From a virus: a stretch of 23,547 bases of DNA. Where the stretch lies: positions 1 to 23,547 of IMG/VR virus record IMGVR_UViG_3300027736_000256. One strand, given 5' to 3'. Shown here piece by piece: positions 1 through 8,323 of this stretch (within the stretch, counting starts at the first letter, position 1; every line of letters begins with the position of its first letter). The position numbers and the translations under genes were made by a program. Under the pieces are notes generated by a model, which made no database searches, was not told the DNA's origin, and saw only the letters and a program-made list of their open reading frames with translations.

Positions 1-2164
1 TTTGCACAACAAATGGTGTTCCTGTATAAAAATGTTCTACAATATATTCTTGTGAGCCTTTAAGTCCATTATAAAAATAAATATGAGGTAATACTCTTGC
101 AGGTTCGTAGGTCACGCTACTAATAAATGTTGGAATATAAATACGATTTATAGTTTCTAACGAGCTCGTTGTTCCACATAAACCTATTATAGTTGCAGTT
201 AAATCAGCATCAGCTGTGTATACTAATGTATCTCTTTGAGCACAAAATGACGCAGTAAAAATACTACCACCAAACCATTCAAAGTCAACTACTCCATTAC
301 AATCATTCCAAATAGCTACTGACGAGCTCGCTGACCCCGTACCAGTATATTCTAAGAAAAACTCTGTGCATGTTCTATCTAATGTATCTCCTGTTCCTGG
401 TATTTGTATTAAAGGTGAGGATGCCATACCAGTTTTAACATCAAAAGTTCCTTGTGAAAAATAGTTTTCAGTATCTACATAATATTGTTTACCATATTCT
501 CTACCTGCTGCTTTACTAAATTGTTGTGAAATATAATCACTATCTAATGTATCTTGAAAGTTTAATCTTTGTGGTGCAAGGTTATTAGCAGGTGTTGCAT
601 CTATATTTTCATTTAGATTTATGTATCTATTGAAATCTTTGATTTGTCCTGTTTTATACCAATTACTAAATGGTTCAATTATAAACTCATTTAGTTTAGT
701 TTTATTTGGATAAATTACTAAATTAAACTTTTTCTGTATTGAGGTGATAAAGTCAATTAAAAGTATTCCACTTTCTCCATATGGCATATTTTGTGCAATA
801 TCAATTACTAAACCATCTCCACCTTGATTTACTTTTGTGACTGAAAGATATGATTTAGTTGTTCCATCAGGGTCTAAGGTGACTGTATAATTATTTGCAT
901 GTGTTGGTATTTGGATTATTGAAAATCTTACAGGTATATCTTTTGGTATGCATGTAAAAACTCCATAATCAATTACATTCCATTGTTGTAATAACTCAAA
1001 CTTTTCTATTTTAGTTTGTGTTCCATTATATGCTTGCACCTCAAGCATACGATTATTTATATTTGTCAATGGGACATATATAGCTGGTGTCCATATACCA
1101 GGGTGTATAAACATTTCTAATACTAATTCAAATTGTGGCATACTACCACTTGCACCCGCAGATGCACTTACTTCAAAAGATAAATTGATTTCACCTCTAA
1201 GTCTTGTATCAAAAGAGGAGGTCCAGATTAAATTATTTGATAATGCTTCACTTGGGTTATATTGTATATTTCTCCATGGTAATTGCGTGACATCTGTGCT
1301 AGGTAAAACAATATCTGTTGTTCCACTACCTGATATAGGACTTATTTTGAATAATCCGTATGTCTCTAAATCTAATTCAACATATGAGCCACTCGTAGAC
1401 CCGGTCACTTCATAATAAGGATATTTTAATCCCTCATTACAAACCATATACATATCATCCCACCATGCTTCATTTAGAAAAGACGAGCTGTATGTATATC
1501 CAAATAAGTCAAATGTTGCATCCCAAACATCTTTAACTCTAATTGCAGGTTTGAAATCTTGCACACATATTGCACCATATTGGTCATCTATACCAGCTTG
1601 CCCTGCTTGTAAATTATATTGCAATCTTTGTCCGTATTCTGCTAATGGATATACAATTGACCCACTAAATAAATCACCATTCCAACTAGACGATATATTT
1701 GTCCATGAGGAGGTATGATTAAATTGTGTTAAATTGGGTAAATCTGTTAAAGTATAAGTTTTTAATTCTCTACCAAAAGATGCAAGACCACCATAAATTG
1801 TGACCTCATAACTATCTATAAACTTATTTTGATAAACATTTACTTTGTTTAATTGCAAGTATCCATTTGATAAATAAATACCATCAAAGTCTAACCAACA
1901 TTGCACTTTATTATTTGTAGAAAAAGTATAAGGGTCTTCAACTGAAATGTCATACACAAACTCAAAAAACTTATTATTCTTTTTGGAGCCTGGTAGATTT
2001 ATTTGTCTTGTAAAGTCAGCTGGTAATACACCTAAATCAAATAAACCGGTGACATTATCAGACAACTTTATCTCCTCATCTTGGAATAAATCAAGTTGTT
2101 CAGTTCCATAACTGCCACTTGCCATTAACTTAAACTTAAAACCTTGCGTGCTAGTTATACCCAT
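1..2164 (-). CDS. Large tail/baseplate-type virion protein, 3' end outside window
   Basis: I translated this frame directly: it opens with ATG at 2164 (MGITSTQGFK) and stays open for 721 codons to the left edge, so the C-terminus is missing. The ATG is one base after the TAA of the upstream gene, so the two are co-transcribed. Early residues read LSDNVTGLFDLGVLPADF and then TRQINLPGSKKNNKFFEF, a pattern I associate with structural proteins of environmental Bacteroidetes phages. The remainder is rich in Ser, Gly, Thr, Asn and aromatic residues, as in beta-rich tail or baseplate proteins. No enzymatic motif was seen. Position after neck and tail-completion genes supports a tail-tip or baseplate role, but I cannot name a fold. 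The coding call is secure; the function is inference. Confidence 0.85.
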   Translation of the reverse strand, partial: MGITSTQGFKFKLMASGSYGTEQLDLFQDEEIKLSDNVTGLFDLGVLPADFTRQINLPGSKKNNKFFEFVYDISVEDPYTFSTNNKVQCWLDFDGIYLSNGYLQLNKVNVYQNKFIDSYEVTIYGGLASFGRELKTYTLTDLPNLTQFNHTSSWTNISSSWNGDLFSGSIVYPLAEYGQRLQYNLQAGQAGIDDQYGAICVQDFKPAIRVKDVWDATFDLFGYTYSSSFLNEAWWDDMYMVCNEGLKYPYYEVTGSTSGSYVELDLETYGLFKISPISGSGTTDIVLPSTDVTQLPWRNIQYNPSEALSNNLIWTSSFDTRLRGEINLSFEVSASAGASGSMPQFELVLEMFIHPGIWTPAIYVPLTNINNRMLEVQAYNGTQTKIEKFELLQQWNVIDYGVFTCIPKDIPVRFSIIQIPTHANNYTVTLDPDGTTKSYLSVTKVNQGGDGLVIDIAQNMPYGESGILLIDFITSIQKKFNLVIYPNKTKLNEFIIEPFSNWYKTGQIKDFNRYINLNENIDATPANNLAPQRLNFQDTLDSDYISQQFSKAAGREYGKQYYVDTENYFSQGTFDVKTGMASSPLIQIPGTGDTLDRTCTEFFLEYTGTGSASSSVAIWNDCNGVVDFEWFGGSIFTASFCAQRDTLVYTADADLTATIIGLCGTTSSLETINRIYIPTFISSVTYEPARVLPHIYFYNGLKGSQEYIVEHFYTGTPFVVQ

Positions 2165-2165
2165 C

Positions 2166-3329
2166 TTAGATAATCAATTTATAGTTTTGTCCAAATTGGA
2201 AATCAAATTGATATTGAATTAAATGGTCGTTTACTCCAGTCTTAAAGTTTATGTTTTGTGTAATAATTGTTAATGGTTTTACATTAGTTGTATTTTCTTG
2301 CATCCAATAAATCTCATTACTTACCAATAATTGCTTAAAGATATCGTTATAACTTTCAGGAATCCAGAATGAATTGACTGACATATTTTGGTTGCTATCT
2401 ACAATATAATTTAGAGTTTGACTATCATATTCATTATATGCTAGTGTTCTTTGTTGCCAACTACCAATTTGCGGTTGATAAGTTCTTTTTGTAGAGGTGA
2501 ATGATTTTCTATTAACCATGTAAAAATTAAAGTAATCAAACTCACTATATCTGTTTTTCCACTTTATTCTTATGTTTGGATACTTTTGTATACAATCAAC
2601 ATTAAAGGTGATTTTTGACCCTAATGGTGTGCTTCCAGAGTATGCCTGTAAAGTATATGTAGATAGACCTAATAGTGTTAAAGGAAATCCTGTTTCTGCA
2701 GGTGCTTGTGGGTAAGTTCTTACTTCGTTATTTGAATTACCATCTGCAGCAGTTAGTGCGTATTCACCATTGCCTGTGCTACCTGAATAAACTATTTTTG
2801 TAGGTATTGTAGTTCCAATATTTCCAACATAAACTGCACCTTGTCCAATATTATCTATAAATACAGATTGAGTTGCGGGCCCGTCAGTCATTAAAGGCCA
2901 GTGCGGTGTCATGTCATATACATTTTCACCTATTGTTTCTGGGAATATTTGGTATCCGTCTACTGCTTTATAAACATTTGACAAGATAGGTGACCCAGTA
3001 ATATAACTACTACCTGATTGATAACGAGAATAACTGATAAACTTTAAGTAGCTTACAGCAGATACATTCGTTTGTGTTAATGTAGTTTGAGTTGAGTTTA
3101 CAATTCTACTTACATCAAAAATACCTGTAAAACCTTGTGCAGAGGGATATTTTGCTAATGTCCAACTGTCTCCACTACCACTAGCTGATACACTACCTGT
3201 CCATATGGTTAATTCACCTATGTATTGAAAATTATTTGCACCTACTAAGGCAGAGGACGATACGGAAAATATGACTGGCGATTGTGCCAATGACATTGTT
3301 GCCGGTGTTTGTATAAATGAATACGACAT
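2166..3329 (-). CDS. Tail/baseplate-type structural protein, 387 aa
   Basis: Complete ORF starting MSYSFIQTPATMSLAQSP. The N-terminal half is rich in Ser, Thr and Gly, like beta-sandwich tail proteins (IGELTIWTGSV, then YPSAQGFTGIFDVSRI). The C-terminal half has a charged aromatic segment, IRIKWKNRYSEFDYFNFYMV followed by NRKSFTSTKRTYQPQIGSW, and ends in FDFQFGQNYKLII. I recognise this combination from tail-region proteins of uncultured Bacteroidetes phages but cannot assign a named family. The gene follows promoter element P6, whose GTTAGATA box ends 15 nt before the ATG, so it starts its own transcription unit. The next gene begins 1 nt after its stop. A distal-tail or baseplate component is the likeliest role. 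Confidence 0.8.
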   Translation of the reverse strand: MSYSFIQTPATMSLAQSPVIFSVSSSALVGANNFQYIGELTIWTGSVSASGSGDSWTLAKYPSAQGFTGIFDVSRIVNSTQTTLTQTNVSAVSYLKFISYSRYQSGSSYITGSPILSNVYKAVDGYQIFPETIGENVYDMTPHWPLMTDGPATQSVFIDNIGQGAVYVGNIGTTIPTKIVYSGSTGNGEYALTAADGNSNNEVRTYPQAPAETGFPLTLLGLSTYTLQAYSGSTPLGSKITFNVDCIQKYPNIRIKWKNRYSEFDYFNFYMVNRKSFTSTKRTYQPQIGSWQQRTLAYNEYDSQTLNYIVDSNQNMSVNSFWIPESYNDIFKQLLVSNEIYWMQENTTNVKPLTIITQNINFKTGVNDHLIQYQFDFQFGQNYKLII

Positions 3330-3344
3330 TTAATAAATCTTTAT

Positions 3345-3371
3345 TATCTAACCATACAAAAACGAAAAGTT
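3345..3371 (-). promoter_or_regulatory. Phage late promoter element P6
   Basis: On the minus strand AACTTTT lies at the upstream end and GTTAGATA at 3352-3345, with 16 nt between AAC and GTTAGATA. Spacing and sequence match the copies upstream of terS, the scaffold gene and the Cys-rich gene. The box ends 15 nt before the ATG at 3329. The promoter role is inferred from recurrence and position. Confidence 0.75.
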
Positions 3372-3381
3372 ATTGACGGTA

Positions 3382-3783
3382 TTAGTTTTTTCTTAGTTCT
3401 GCAACCACCTCTACAACTACATCTTTTACTAATGCTTTTGTGTAATTTGCAATCAATCTATCTATGCTTACATCTTGTAAAGCTTTAATTGCATAGTTAA
3501 ACTTATTGGGATATCTTTTTTTAATCGTTGCAGTTGTTCCACTACCTTCTCCATATGGGTTATTCCAATATCTACCATAGTTTGCACCTGGTGGTGCGTA
3601 ATCAACCTTTACTCTTGCTCGTTTAGATACGGCATCAAAAGTAATCATTCTATTAGTTGTATTAAAACTTTTAATAGTATCTCTTAGATTGCCTGTTTTA
3701 ACAGGAGCACCTGCAGCAGTTAAAGTTTTAAGTTGTTCTGCAATTGCAACTAATTCAGGAGTAGATTTTGATATTCTTGCCAT
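3382..3783 (-). CDS. Neck / head-tail joining protein candidate (HK97 gp10-like), 133 aa
   Basis: The N-terminus is a helix (MARISKSTPELVAIAEQLKT), followed by APVKTGNLRDTI. A xPVxTGxLRxSI-type motif is typical of HK97 gp10-like neck and tail-completion proteins. A beta segment follows (RARVKVDYAPPGANYGRYWN), and the protein ends in a charged helix. Size is usual for this class. It lies 11 nt after the tail-terminator candidate and is followed by promoter P6, so it is probably the last gene of the P5 transcript. The motif and context make a head-tail joining role likely, but the assignment is by eye. Confidence 0.65.
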   Translation of the reverse strand: MARISKSTPELVAIAEQLKTLTAAGAPVKTGNLRDTIKSFNTTNRMITFDAVSKRARVKVDYAPPGANYGRYWNNPYGEGSGTTATIKKRYPNKFNYAIKALQDVSIDRLIANYTKALVKDVVVEVVAELRKN

Positions 3784-3794
3784 GGTATCCTAAT

Positions 3795-4325
3795 TTAATA
3801 AGACCCACTAGGATATAAGTTATATAAACATCTAGGTCTATCGTTATGTGTTGTAAGTGTAAATGTAGAAACCCAACCTGCTAATCCATTATTAAATCTA
3901 TCCATAAATGGTTCGTTTGTAATTTCTGAATTGATTGCAAAACTTTCTAAACTATATTGTGTATATGAAACTAAATCATTTACAATACCTAATGTATTTG
4001 CATGAATGTCAACTACATCATTTACACCTTGAAATGGCACATCTTGTGCATTTGTTCTAGGTTCACTTTCGTTATTCTTATTCTTTATTTTATCTGCAAT
4101 TATTAACTGAATTATATACTCAGTCGTAGTTGGTGTAAAGTTTGCAGCTAAAATACTTACATTACCCAAAGTATAAAATGGATATTCAATTGTATCAATT
4201 TCATAAATATCACCCTGTTGCACTTGTGTGATTGAGGGGTGATTTTGCATTATAGTCTTAAAATAATCTAATACATTATAATACAGAGTATAATTGACAC
4301 CAGCATTGTTTTGTAAATATGACAT
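3795..4325 (-). CDS. Tail terminator / tail completion protein candidate, 176 aa
   Basis: The N-terminus contains NYTLYYNVLDYFKTIMQNHP and then GDIYEIDTIEYPFYTLGN, a helix followed by beta strands as in small tail-terminator proteins. It continues with EYIIQLIIADKIKNKNNESE, and the C-terminus has FNNGLAGWVSTFTLTTHNDR. I associate this arrangement with neck or terminator proteins of Bacteroidetes phages. It sits between the head-tail adaptor and the gp10-like gene, the usual location for a tail terminator. The start is 6 nt after the preceding stop. Function rests mainly on context; a neck protein of another type is possible. Confidence 0.6.
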   Translation of the reverse strand: MSYLQNNAGVNYTLYYNVLDYFKTIMQNHPSITQVQQGDIYEIDTIEYPFYTLGNVSILAANFTPTTTEYIIQLIIADKIKNKNNESEPRTNAQDVPFQGVNDVVDIHANTLGIVNDLVSYTQYSLESFAINSEITNEPFMDRFNNGLAGWVSTFTLTTHNDRPRCLYNLYPSGSY

Positions 4326-4331
4326 AGTTTA

Positions 4332-4850
4332 TTATAATTGAATACCACCAAAATATTGGTTTGTTTGGTCAGGATAGATTTGTGTTTGGTTTCCAACAGA
4401 TGCTAAGTATTGTGGCATAAATTGTGAATAAGATATACAATAATTTTGTAATCTTAAAGCATAATAGTCACCATTCTCTTGTGCTTTCTGTAATAGATAA
4501 TCAATCTCAGCTTTAGTAGGAGCAACACCTTGTTCAGATTGTTGTTTTACTGCACCATTTGATTTGAATTGAATATTACTAAAAGGGATATACTCAACAC
4601 ATGCATACCAAATTAAAGTATTTTTAATATGGTCGTCTAACAAATCTCTATAATAAATGCTTAGGTTTATTACATTATCGTTTTCAATTTGCACTTGTAA
4701 AAAAAAGAATAATACACTACCTAAAAGGTTTTTTAAGTATTTGTCTTGAGCTGTTCTTACAAATGGCAATAAAGCATCTGCGTCAATTGCACCTTGTAAT
4801 GGTGAGTTTTTAATAATATCGTTTCTTGATATGAATAATGGATATGCCAT
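4332..4850 (-). CDS. Head-tail adaptor/connector candidate, 172 aa
   Basis: A mostly helical protein beginning MAYPLFISRNDIIKNSPLQG, with DHIKNTLIWYACVEYIPFSN in the middle, then IQFKSNGAVKQQSEQGV and a long C-terminal helix (KAEIDYLLQKAQENGDYYAL). Helical proteins of this size directly downstream of the portal usually form the connector ring below it, and the sequence resembles the DUF6712-type connector proteins I know from Bacteroidetes phages. It starts 2 nt after the portal stop, so translational coupling is likely. The gene also contains a T8 run (4699-4706), discussed among rejected items. Confidence 0.65.
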   Translation of the reverse strand: MAYPLFISRNDIIKNSPLQGAIDADALLPFVRTAQDKYLKNLLGSVLFFFLQVQIENDNVINLSIYYRDLLDDHIKNTLIWYACVEYIPFSNIQFKSNGAVKQQSEQGVAPTKAEIDYLLQKAQENGDYYALRLQNYCISYSQFMPQYLASVGNQTQIYPDQTNQYFGGIQL

Positions 4851-4852
4851 AG

Positions 4853-6190
4853 TTATTTTTTATATATTTCGTAATCTTGTTTGAAAAATGCTGACGATAC
4901 ACCTAATGTTCCAAATGTTTCCTCACCAGGACCATTCGGGCCTCTTAAACCTCTATCACCTGGACTTGGTCTATTTTCATCTATTGTTGTTTGGTCACCA
5001 CTATCATCTGTTGTTGCAGGATTTTCTAATTCTTTATTAGTAGTATCAGCAGTTTCGTCAATAGTTTTACCTGTATCCTCTGCTTGTTGAGAAAGAATAG
5101 CTAATGGTGTCAATTGGTCAAAGTATAATTGAGTATTATTAAATCCACTAATTCTAAATGCATAATCTAATGTATTTAAGATAATGTTTTGGAATGGAGA
5201 AATAGTCATTGTTTGTAATATACTAAATGCTGTCATCATTTCCTCTGATTGTGAGGAGAAACCATTACCTTCTGTTCTAATACCAAATAGTAATGGACTT
5301 GTCACTCTATGTGCTACAAGTATTCTATCTTGTGCGTATTTTGCAACATAGTCATATTTCTCATGTAGGTTTTCAATATTGATTATATCAATTGTAGGTT
5401 TAGTAGCAGGGTCATCGTTAAATGATAACATAAATCTACCTGCGTTTCTAGTACCTGTAAACTTATGTTGGACTAAATCCTCAATAGTCTGTCTTTCCTC
5501 TGGTGCTGGAATACCTGTATTAAAGTTAATCATAGCAGAGGGTAAGAAACCATTTTCAATATTACTTAAATGTAAATTGGATAATTCAGCCTCAACATAT
5601 GAGTATTGTAATGACGATACCCAATCAGGTAAAGAATAATAATATAAGTTAGGAGTATAGTTTTTAATATAAAGTATCTCCATATTTTCTTTACTAGTTC
5701 CAAATGCAGGCACTTTCTTTTTATTTTTCATTGCTCTTTGGTCTAACCAATCTGTGCAATAATAATAGTTCTCTATTTTTGGGTTTTGATATATCTTTTC
5801 TGCTCTTAAATACTGCACCGGTATATGATACATTTTTATAATCTGTGTATGTGCATCATTCCAATAAACTTGATATGCTGCATTACCAAATAATTTTAAG
5901 TCAAATGCAACTCGTTTAGTTTCCTCTTGTGGAATTAACTTTTGTAGAGTTTCATTAAATGCTTCGTCTTTTGAGTATAAACCTTTACCAAATATTAAAT
6001 CTGCTAAACCTTCTATACATGCCGCTGTGGTTGTTGAGGTATTATTAGCAGTTGATATTGCAATAAAAAAGTCGTCATGTCCAAATACGCCAAACGGCAC
6101 ATAAGGTAAACGAGTTTTTGTATCCTCCGTTATAATAGGGAGTTGATTTGGGTTTGATGCTACGATTGAAAAGTTTTGTAATTTGTCCAT
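4853..6190 (-). CDS. Portal protein, 445 aa
   Basis: The dodecameric portal forms the DNA channel at the capsid vertex and docks the terminase. Size is right for a short portal. Recognisable parts are ACIEGLADLIFGKGL (about residues 57-71), FDLKLFGNAAYQVYW (about 96-110), LYYYSLPDWVSSLQYSYVEA and then HLSNIENGFLPSAMINFNTG in the clip/stem region, and HKFTGTRNAGRFMLSF. The helical section is followed by a low-complexity acidic tail with a few Gly-X-Y-like triplets (GDRGLRGPNGPG). It follows the 120-residue structural gene by 2 nt and precedes the adaptor. Unusually, it lies downstream of the capsid and tail-tube genes rather than next to terL. Confidence 0.85.
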   Translation of the reverse strand: MDKLQNFSIVASNPNQLPIITEDTKTRLPYVPFGVFGHDDFFIAISTANNTSTTTAACIEGLADLIFGKGLYSKDEAFNETLQKLIPQEETKRVAFDLKLFGNAAYQVYWNDAHTQIIKMYHIPVQYLRAEKIYQNPKIENYYYCTDWLDQRAMKNKKKVPAFGTSKENMEILYIKNYTPNLYYYSLPDWVSSLQYSYVEAELSNLHLSNIENGFLPSAMINFNTGIPAPEERQTIEDLVQHKFTGTRNAGRFMLSFNDDPATKPTIDIINIENLHEKYDYVAKYAQDRILVAHRVTSPLLFGIRTEGNGFSSQSEEMMTAFSILQTMTISPFQNIILNTLDYAFRISGFNNTQLYFDQLTPLAILSQQAEDTGKTIDETADTTNKELENPATTDDSGDQTTIDENRPSPGDRGLRGPNGPGEETFGTLGVSSAFFKQDYEIYKK

Positions 6191-6192
6191 GT

Positions 6193-6555
6193 TTAATCCA
6201 TTATAATATACTCATTTGTAGATACATTTGAAATATATTGGTCATTTTGTTGTTGATATATTGATTTATGTTGAGGAGCATTACTTTGAGACATATAAAC
6301 TTGCACGCTACCATGCCATATTTCAGTTGTCCCATTTAATAAAGTTGCTCTAAACTCTTGTGCAATATTTGTATTATTTATACTTGCAGTAAAAGATAAA
6401 AGACTTTCATACCCATTATAAGTTATTCCTGAAAGGGATGCAGTTGAGTTCATTTGTGTTGTCATATCTTGCAATGCCAATGTGAAATCATTTGAAGCAG
6501 TAGGTGAGGTTCTTATTGTATATCCGTTATTTGCAGATTGTATGTATGTAAGCAT
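6193..6555 (-). CDS. Small virion structural protein, 120 aa, unknown role
   Basis: A Ser/Thr/Asn-rich beta-type protein with no Cys and no enzymatic motif. Readable parts are MLTYIQSANNGYTIRTSPTA, LLSFTASINNTNIAQEFRAT, TEIWHGSVQVYMSQ and the C-terminal STNEYIIMD. It is the first gene after promoter P5 and terminator T2 and leads the portal-adaptor-neck operon, so a virion or portal-associated role is likely. I do not recognise a named family. Coding is supported by tight spacing to the portal gene and absence of a competing frame. Confidence 0.65.
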   Translation of the reverse strand: MLTYIQSANNGYTIRTSPTASNDFTLALQDMTTQMNSTASLSGITYNGYESLLSFTASINNTNIAQEFRATLLNGTTEIWHGSVQVYMSQSNAPQHKSIYQQQNDQYISNVSTNEYIIMD

Positions 6556-6584
6556 TATCTAGTGTTTATCTTGTATTACCTGTA

Positions 6585-6611
6585 TATCTAACAACATATT
6601 TTACAAAAATG
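6585..6611 (-). promoter_or_regulatory. Phage late promoter element P5 (weaker upstream box)
   Basis: TTGTTAGATA is identical to the P2 and P4 copies (GTTAGATA at 6592-6585). The upstream element is the weakest of the six: CATTTTT stands where AAC is expected. The ATG at 6555 is 29 nt downstream, the longest leader of the set. It lies directly after terminator T2. Confidence 0.6.
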
Positions 6612-6627
6612 GTAGATTATAGGCAAA

Positions 6628-6664
6628 ATAAAAGCATACCCTTATAAAAAGAGTATGCTTTTAT
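6628..6664 (-). terminator. Hairpin terminator T2 after the tail-tube gene
   Basis: ATAAAAGCATAC (6628-6639) pairs perfectly over 12 bp with GTATGCTTTTAT (6653-6664), with a short loop. On the minus strand the T-rich descending arm runs into TTTTATTTTG. It starts about 20 nt after the stop at 6686 and lies just upstream of promoter P5, so it insulates two transcription units. The T-rich flanks on both sides could make it bidirectional. Confidence 0.8.
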
Positions 6665-6685
6665 ATATTTTTTAGTGCTTATTGA

Positions 6686-7252
6686 TTAGCTATTCGCTGA
6701 CCCACTAACTACTGTTGGTGCATTTCCCATTCCTGCGAAAGGATTGGTTGCAGTGCTACCTGATAAGAATTGTGCTGGTAATGGTTCTAAACCGGTCATA
6801 GTGACAGAATAACCATAAAGGTCTCCTAATCCTGCTCCTGTTTGAATTGTTCCTGCTGTTAAATCCATACCTTTAGTTAAACCTGCTACTAATGCATCAC
6901 CATTAGTTGTCCACACAATTGCAACTGGACGGCCGTAAGCCAAAGTCTTTAATTGTGTAGTCATTTCTGCTGTTAATTTCTTTAAGTTAAGGGTTAATTC
7001 TTGTGAAAAGAATGTAGTTCCATTTTCTCTAGAGGAATTGACAGTTTCCTGATAAGCACTTGTTCCTTTAAGTTGATAATAATACACCACACTTCCACTT
7101 GGGAAAGCAGTGATATATCCAGTAGATGCGTTGTCTGTAAAAGCTGGGTCGTAAGAGCTAGACGGATAGTTCATAAAATAAACTCCCTGAATACCACCTA
7201 CGCTTTCTTTACAAACTTCCTGTCTACCTAATGTTAGTGAGCAAGTTGCCAT
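6686..7252 (-). CDS. Major tail (tube) protein candidate, 188 aa
   Basis: Starts MATCSLTLGRQEVCKESVGG and contains GVYFMNYPSSSYDPAF, YYYQLKGTSAYQETVNSSRE, NGTTFFSQELTLNLKKLTAE, TLAYGRPVAIVWTTNGDALV and DLYGYSVTMTGLEPLPAQFL. This order, with alternating strands and a terminal TMTGLEP strand, matches the abundant tail-tube-like structural protein I know from uncultured Bacteroidetes phages. Length fits a siphovirus tube protein. It lies directly after the major capsid gene, bracketed by two hairpins, which suggests tuned high-level expression. A contractile-tail tube or another repeated structural protein cannot be excluded. Confidence 0.7.
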   Translation of the reverse strand: MATCSLTLGRQEVCKESVGGIQGVYFMNYPSSSYDPAFTDNASTGYITAFPSGSVVYYYQLKGTSAYQETVNSSRENGTTFFSQELTLNLKKLTAEMTTQLKTLAYGRPVAIVWTTNGDALVAGLTKGMDLTAGTIQTGAGLGDLYGYSVTMTGLEPLPAQFLSGSTATNPFAGMGNAPTVVSGSANS

Positions 7253-7283
7253 AATATTTTGATTTAATTTTGTTTTTTATTAA

Positions 7284-7311
7284 AAAGGGTGAGTGTTTCT
7301 ACCCACCCTTT
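7284..7311 (-). terminator. Hairpin T1 after the capsid gene (terminator or attenuator)
   Basis: On the minus strand AAAGGGTGGGT pairs with ACTCACCCTTT (11 bp, one G-T wobble) around an AGAAAC loop, followed by TTAATAAAAA. It starts 14 nt after the major capsid stop and is followed by the tail-tube gene with no promoter element that I can see. It may terminate partially or protect the capsid mRNA 3' end while allowing some read-through. Confidence 0.7.
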
Positions 7312-7324
7312 AATTATTTTTTGT

Positions 7325-8296
7325 TTAGTATGCTCCGTAGTATACAATGTCCTGGCCGATGCCAAAGATAACCCCGGACGTGAAACGCATTATTGTGCGA
7401 TAATTTTGCGAGCCGTCAATGTTTGCCATATCCAATACTCTTACTTCATTGTAATCTGATAATAAACCAGTTCCAAAGTGTAGATTTGAGCGTTGCGCGA
7501 TTGCAATTTTATTTGCCGACATCCCGGGACATAATACGATTTCAACACCATTAAAGTTAAATGGTTTTTCACCCACGTTCATTTGGTTGTTCCATCCGTT
7601 TGCACCGATAGCACCACCTGCTAATGCTTGTTGGTATGCTTTTGCTACATTCGTAGAAACATACATCAACACATCCTCTTTACCATAAACTGTATCAGGT
7701 ACTGTATTCAATACAGAGTTCATTTTATCTAATACATTTGCTGAGGTCACACTACCAGAGATAACAATACTACCAGATTTTGCTGCTAATACTGCTGTTG
7801 CTCCACCTGCTGCAATAGATGCAGAGAATTGAGCTTCAAAACCAAGGAATGACCCGTTAGTTGCTGTTCCTTGCCAAATGTTTTGTTCAGTTGCCTGAGC
7901 TACGATACCACCTACATAAGAGATTAAGTAATCGTTAAAAGATTTAGGGATAGTATCAAATGCACTATATCCTAATTGTAAAGCCTCCCAAGATGCTACA
8001 AAGTTTTGCTTACATAATTCTAAGTTAACTTGTAATTCTTTAGGGACTAATACTGCTTCAGATAATGCGACACTACCTGAGGTCACAAAATCACAAGATG
8101 CATCTTGTACGATGCCGTCAACAGCAATCCTTTGGATTACCTCTTTATATTTGACATTTGGGTGTATAGTCACGTATTTGTTATCCAAAGTTTTTGCGGA
8201 TAACAAAGCTGCTGCGATATACTGGCCTGCAAACTCACCTGCGTAGGTATTCTGAGTAAATGTAGGTTGTGCTGCTAAGTTCAATGTTTTGTTCAT
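7325..8296 (-). CDS. Major capsid protein, 323 aa
   Basis: The shell subunit, expected to have an HK97-like fold. It starts MNKTLNLAAQPTFTQNTYAG and contains QYIAAALLSAKTLDNKYVTI, a basic strand with KYKEVIQRI, YLISYVGGIVAQATEQNIWQ, VLMYVSTNVAKAYQQAL, then FNFNGVEIVLCPGMSANKIA, SNLHFGTGLLSDYNEVRVLD and RFTSGVIFGIGQDIVYYGAY. The late region with NGVEIVLCPGM followed by a fluorescence of aromatic strands is typical of Bacteroidetes phage capsid proteins. Length and position after a scaffold-like gene agree. No separate protease gene is visible. The leader (AACAAACAAAAATATTTACA before ATG) is A-rich, as in Bacteroidetes translation starts. Confidence 0.85.
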   Translation of the reverse strand: MNKTLNLAAQPTFTQNTYAGEFAGQYIAAALLSAKTLDNKYVTIHPNVKYKEVIQRIAVDGIVQDASCDFVTSGSVALSEAVLVPKELQVNLELCKQNFVASWEALQLGYSAFDTIPKSFNDYLISYVGGIVAQATEQNIWQGTATNGSFLGFEAQFSASIAAGGATAVLAAKSGSIVISGSVTSANVLDKMNSVLNTVPDTVYGKEDVLMYVSTNVAKAYQQALAGGAIGANGWNNQMNVGEKPFNFNGVEIVLCPGMSANKIAIAQRSNLHFGTGLLSDYNEVRVLDMANIDGSQNYRTIMRFTSGVIFGIGQDIVYYGAY

Positions 8297-8323
8297 TGTA
8301 AATATTTTTGTTTGTTAATAATT

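Noticed and set aside
4699-4706. A T8 run in the adaptor gene giving T TTT TTA, a classic -1 slippery heptamer
   Set aside because: The -1 frame reaches a TGA within five codons, the 0-frame continues normally to a full-length protein, and there is no overlapping downstream ORF.
4920-4975. Gly-X-Y triplets in the portal C-terminus suggesting a second collagen-like protein
   Set aside because: Only about four triplets are present, within an acidic disordered tail; too short to form a triple helix.
4881-5090. Plus-strand ORFs opposite the portal gene
   Set aside because: They are antisense to a well-supported portal gene, and no promoter or plus-strand gene context exists in the window.
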